From positions 1-16,852 of the forward strand of contig JBCDIQ010000086.1 of assembly GCA_039024295.1 (NCBI GenBank): a stretch of 16,852 nucleotides of DNA, written 5' to 3'. This stretch comes from JBCDIQ01 sp039024295. GTDB lineage: Bacteria > Bacteroidota > Bacteroidia > J057. The position numbers were made by a program, and so were the translations under genes. The notes below the pieces were generated by a model. That model had not been told where the DNA came from. It saw only the letters and a list, made by a program, of their open reading frames with translations, and did no database searches. Shown one piece after another: positions 14,385-16,852 of this stretch. Each line of letters starts with the position of its first letter. The first letter of the stretch is position 1.

Positions 14385-14492
14385 TACCAGTTTTCAGTCT
14401 TAAGAATGGAATTCTAAGCTTCTGATAACCGTAAACTGTTGAGCGAAGCGAAATCCCGCGACGCGGGGAAAACTGATCACTGAAGACTTCTT
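14385..14492. repeat. Heptamer blocks and GC-rich hairpin, TetR/LolA-like spacer
   Basis: A left block in minus orientation (ACTGAAA, ACTGGTA; 14385-14398) faces two right blocks in plus orientation (ACCGTAA, ACTGTTG at 14428-14441 and ACTGATC, ACTGAAG, ACTTCTT at 14472-14492). Between the right blocks is a palindrome CCCGCG-A-CGCGGG (14455-14467). That palindrome may end or attenuate transcription after the TetR gene, but it has no T tract. Confidence 0.6.
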
Positions 14493-14494
14493 AA

Positions 14495-15088
14495 TCAATG
14501 TGTTTCATCAGGGAACCAGGTGCGAAAAATCGCTGCTTTGATTCTTTCAAGCGGATAATCGTCTTTCATGACCATGTATTGGACGGCAATGCCATCCATC
14601 ATGGCCCCAAACATCAGGGCTTCGTCGTCGGTGGCACTGAGGCCCGCTTCTTTCATGAGGGGGCCAAAAATCTCCAAGTTGGCCCCGAATTTCTGACCAA
14701 CGATGTCTCGTATCTTGGGGGGTAATTGGTCCATTTGCAAAGAAAGGGCTGTCACCAGCTTGAAGCGGTCGCTGTGTAGTTGCAACCATTCAAAGGTTGT
14801 CTCGATGATGTGTTTTAGCTTTTCTTTAGGATCTTCTATCGCAAATGCCTGACCAATCAAATGCTCACCCTCCTTCATCAGGTCTTCAATGACTGCCATG
14901 AGCAACTCATCCTTGGAAGCAAAATAATTGTAGGGCAACCCTTTGGCTACCCCTGCCTTTTTGGCTACCTGCGCCATTGAGGTGCTGTCAAATCCCTGCC
15001 GGGCAAATAGCTCTAATGCCGCCTCTTTGATCTTGGCCTTGGACTTATTGCGGATTTCTTCAAACTGTGCTTCACTTCTTGGAGCCAT
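14495..15088 (-). CDS. TetR/AcrR-family transcriptional regulator
   Basis: A 197-residue regulator. The N-terminal part (about 18-65) is the canonical TetR helix-turn-helix: IKEAALELFARQGFDSTSMA, then VAKKAGVAKGLPYNYFASKDELL. The C-terminal ligand domain (about 75-197) is helical, with a long amphipathic region and the end AAIFRTWFP. Such proteins dimerise and repress nearby genes until a small, usually hydrophobic, ligand binds. It is the first gene of the leftward locus and stands 159 nt before the LolA-like gene in the same direction, so it may control its own promoter and the transport genes. Sequence alone does not show the ligand. The 196-nt gap to the divergent Uma2 gene must contain its promoter. 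Confidence 0.92.
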   Translation of the reverse strand: MAPRSEAQFEEIRNKSKAKIKEAALELFARQGFDSTSMAQVAKKAGVAKGLPYNYFASKDELLMAVIEDLMKEGEHLIGQAFAIEDPKEKLKHIIETTFEWLQLHSDRFKLVTALSLQMDQLPPKIRDIVGQKFGANLEIFGPLMKEAGLSATDDEALMFGAMMDGIAVQYMVMKDDYPLERIKAAIFRTWFPDETH

Positions 15089-15152
15089 GACAAAAGTTGT
15101 TGTGCTAGAAAAGGGATTTTTAATCTTTTAAATTAAGGAACAATATTTTTGA

Positions 15153-15168
15153 TTGACCATTCATTCAA
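15153..15168. promoter_or_regulatory. Candidate operator upstream of the TetR gene
   Basis: TTGACCATTCATTCAA has TTGA/TCAA ends and overlapping CATTCA half-sites of the type many TetR regulators bind. It is 65 nt upstream of the TetR start and also upstream of the Uma2 promoter. The dyad is short and imperfect, so this is only a suggestion. Confidence 0.25.
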
Positions 15169-15189
15169 TAATACGGATATAGATTTCAG

Positions 15190-15220
15190 TTGGTTGTGTA
15201 AAAGGGAGAAAATTATTTTG
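15190..15220 (+). promoter_or_regulatory. Possible Bacteroidota-type promoter for the Uma2 pair
   Basis: TTG (15190-15192) stands 20 nt before TTATTTTG (15213-15220), which matches the Bacteroidota -7 box TAnnTTTG except at one base. The predicted leader to the ATG at 15285 is about 58 nt. Confidence 0.3.
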
Positions 15221-15284
15221 TATCAGGCCTCTACCATAAAACTGCTATCTTAGGATCAAGACATTTTTCTTAAAAGTTAATGCT

Positions 15285-15884
15285 ATGTCTATTGAGCCTT
15301 TAGCCCATTACTCCTACGATACCTACCTTCAGCTAGAGCAGGAATCGGACGAAAAATACGAGTACCATGATGGGATGATCACCTGTATGGCGGGAGGTAC
15401 GCCTAATCATAGCCTTATTGCAGGGAATGCGCTAACGTCTCTCAATTTATATCTGCGTCAAGCACAAAAACCTTGTTCAATTTATATAGGAGATGCAAAA
15501 ATTCAGATAAAGGCTACCATTCGGAGTTTCTATCCAGATTTATCTGTTATTTGCGGAGATCCAATTTATGGTGAAACAGATCCATTGGCCCTGATCAATC
15601 CTATCCTTACAGTGGAAGTGCTGTCGGATAGCACGGTGGCCTTTGATAGAGGAGAAAAGTTTTTTCATTATCGTCAGTTATCCTCGCTAAAGCAGTATGT
15701 ACTTATCGACCAGAAATCTCCTACAGTAGATACTTTTTTCAGGAAACCAGACGGATCCTGGGAGATTGACATCCAAAAAGGACTTGAAAGTGTCGTATCT
15801 TTGAAGGCTCTCGGATGCGAGCTGGAATTGAAAGAGGTGTACTTCCGTGTTCCGGGAATTGATCCTGTAGTTTCTCAACAGTAA
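15285..15884 (+). CDS. Uma2-family PD-(D/E)XK nuclease-like protein, copy 1
   Basis: A 199-residue protein of the Uma2 (DUF820) family, a restriction-endonuclease-like fold. Visible family features: YEYHDG (25-30), GGTPNHSLIAGN (37-48), the metal-binding D85 in FYPDLSV, E111 in LTVEVLSDS, and D121-RGEK125 with the following HYRQL and YVLIDQ strand. The classical ExK is replaced by E-V-L as usual in the family, so the catalytic Lys may come from elsewhere. The function is unproven: Uma2 genes occur in many dispersed copies in cyanobacteria and Bacteroidota with no known target. The start ATG at 15285 gives exactly the same length as copy 2. A second ATG at 15280 is out of frame. Confidence 0.88.
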   Translation: MSIEPLAHYSYDTYLQLEQESDEKYEYHDGMITCMAGGTPNHSLIAGNALTSLNLYLRQAQKPCSIYIGDAKIQIKATIRSFYPDLSVICGDPIYGETDPLALINPILTVEVLSDSTVAFDRGEKFFHYRQLSSLKQYVLIDQKSPTVDTFFRKPDGSWEIDIQKGLESVVSLKALGCELELKEVYFRVPGIDPVVSQQ

Positions 15885-15896
15885 ATGATGGAAGTC

Positions 15897-16496
15897 ATGT
15901 CCATAGACCCATTAGCCAATTACTCCTACGATACCTACCTCCAGCTAGAGCAGGAATCGGACGAAAAGTACGAGTACCATGATGGGATGATCACCAATAT
16001 GGCGGGGGGAACACCAAATCATGGATTGATTATGATGAACGCAGCTTTTGCTTTAAATAGCGAATTAAAAGACAAATCAAAACCTTGTGTTATATATAGT
16101 AGCGAAGTGAAAGTTCGTATAGAATCTTCCAAACGCACCTTCTACCCCGACTTTTCGGTCGTGTGTGGCCCACCAATTTACAGCAAAACTGATCCCCTCG
16201 CCATCACAAATCCCATTCTGATAGTAGAAGTCTTATCTGAAAGCAATGTAGGTTTTGATCGGGGAGAAAAATTCACCCACTATCGTCAGCTAACCTCTCT
16301 CCAGCAATATGTTCTCATTGACCAAAAAGATACTGTCGTGGACACCTTTTACAGAAATGAAGAGGGTCTTTGGGAAATTGACACCCAAAATGGCTTAGAA
16401 GCGGTCGCAACCTTAAAAGCCATTGGGTGTGAGCTGCCCCTCAAAGAAGTATATTATCGCGTACCGGGAATTGATCCGGCAGTTGATGAAAGTTAA
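15897..16496 (+). CDS. Uma2-family PD-(D/E)XK nuclease-like protein, copy 2
   Basis: A 199-residue tandem paralogue of the gene just before it. The ATG at 15897 is chosen because it aligns without gaps with the start of copy 1 and gives equal length; the earlier ATG at 15885, directly after the TAA of copy 1, would add four residues. All family positions are kept: YEYHDG, D85 in FYPDFSV, E111 in LIVEVLSES, DRGEK. Identity with copy 1 is very high in residues 1-33 and roughly 60% by eye afterwards. The 12-nt gap means the two are co-transcribed and the second start could be reached by reinitiation. Both could act as a heterodimer, since PD-(D/E)XK enzymes often dimerise; this is inference. No terminator is visible before the convergent gene, which ends 20 nt away. 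Confidence 0.88.
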   Translation: MSIDPLANYSYDTYLQLEQESDEKYEYHDGMITNMAGGTPNHGLIMMNAAFALNSELKDKSKPCVIYSSEVKVRIESSKRTFYPDFSVVCGPPIYSKTDPLAITNPILIVEVLSESNVGFDRGEKFTHYRQLTSLQQYVLIDQKDTVVDTFYRNEEGLWEIDTQNGLEAVATLKAIGCELPLKEVYYRVPGIDPAVDES

Positions 16497-16516
16497 CCAA
16501 ATGCGCAATCCAATCC

Positions 16517-16852
16517 TCACTCTTTTTTCAGCACTTCCCACATCAATTGACTCCCGTTGAGGATGGGAGGATCAAATTCTTGCATGGTTTGCAGGCGCAC
16601 CCGGTTTCGCTGACGCTTATTATGAATCAGGGCTTTTGTTAACGCTTTGCGTAAGGCGCTGTAAGTCTGTATGAATGTTCGAACTTCTTTGAAATGCTTT
16701 CGAAGCGAAGGCAGGGAAAACAGCCTGTTCACCCGGGATACGGTGTCTTGTCCATGCATAATGCTATTTCTCAGCCGTCTGAGGGCATGAATGTCGCGGG
16801 TTTTTAGCGGCAGAATGTCATGATCCTGTATCAGGTTGAGCACATCCGGCAG
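16517..16852 (-). CDS. C-terminal part of an unrecognised protein with HEPN-like R-x4-H motif
   Basis: The frame is open from the right edge to the TGA at 16517 (111 residues seen). A GTG at 16843 could start it, but the frame stays open beyond to the edge (LPDV...), so the gene probably begins outside. Residues are mostly helical and very basic: KTRDIHALRRLRNSIMHGQD, then FIQTYSALRKALTKALIHNK and a tail IQ-poor, ending LMWEVLKKE. RNSIMH (16754-16771) matches the R-x4-6-H motif of HEPN domains, where it can mark RNase activity, but this short motif also occurs by chance. The gene converges on the Uma2 pair. I do not recognise the family and assign no function. Confidence 0.6.
   Translation of the reverse strand: MPDVLNLIQDHDILPLKTRDIHALRRLRNSIMHGQDTVSRVNRLFSLPSLRKHFKEVRTFIQTYSALRKALTKALIHNKRQRNRVRLQTMQEFDPPILNGSQLMWEVLKKE

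Noticed and set aside
10536..14492. CRISPR array or phage attachment sites from the repeated AACTGAAAACCG motifs
   Set aside because: Units are 7 nt, contiguous and degenerate with no spacers; no cas, integrase or duplicated tRNA end is present.

Overview
The window looks like a chromosomal segment of a Bacteroidota bacterium, perhaps from the Saprospiria or Cytophagia side, although the class is only a guess. The evidence is the set of families: a PD40/carboxypeptidase-regulatory-domain surface protein, a small four-helix-bundle protein of the 23S-IVP family, a LolA-like/FtsX envelope operon and tandem Uma2 nucleases. Shine-Dalgarno signals are weak or absent, and many intergenic spacers are built of phased 7-nt repeats. 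I see no tRNA, rRNA, CRISPR array or transposase.

Layout. 1-1773 (-): 5' part of a secreted protein with a PD40 propeller, a CRD and a VWA domain, running off the left edge. 2039-2500 (+): a small membrane protein gene cut by one in-frame TAG. 2548-4497 (+): a cNMP-like/CBS/DUF294 nucleotidyltransferase-like regulator. 4511-4628: palindromic REP-like repeats. 4632-5624 (-): a lytic transglycosylase. 5933-6868 (-): a coiled-coil lipoprotein preceded by a good sigma-54 promoter and an upstream dyad. 7147-8493 (-): an orphan NtrC-type response regulator that probably acts there.

15088 down to 8627 (-): an envelope transport locus in the order TetR, LolA-like periplasmic protein, FtsX permease, four-helix-bundle protein, FtsX permease, ABC ATPase, outer-membrane beta-barrel. 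The parts span inner membrane, periplasm and outer membrane, so a lipid, lipoprotein or amphiphile export route is plausible; the substrate cannot be read from sequence. Every non-overlapping junction of this locus carries phased heptamer repeats (consensus ACYGWRA), in three cases as inverted pairs, one of which encloses the four-helix-bundle gene.

15285-16496 (+): two tandem Uma2-family PD-(D/E)XK proteins with a nearly identical 5' block. 16517-16852 (-): C-terminal part of an unrecognised protein with an R-x4-H (HEPN-like) motif, cut by the right edge.

Most promising: (1) the sigma-54 regulator, upstream dyad, -24/-12 promoter and lipoprotein module; (2) the LolA-like/FtsX/beta-barrel locus; (3) the heptamer repeat families in its spacers.
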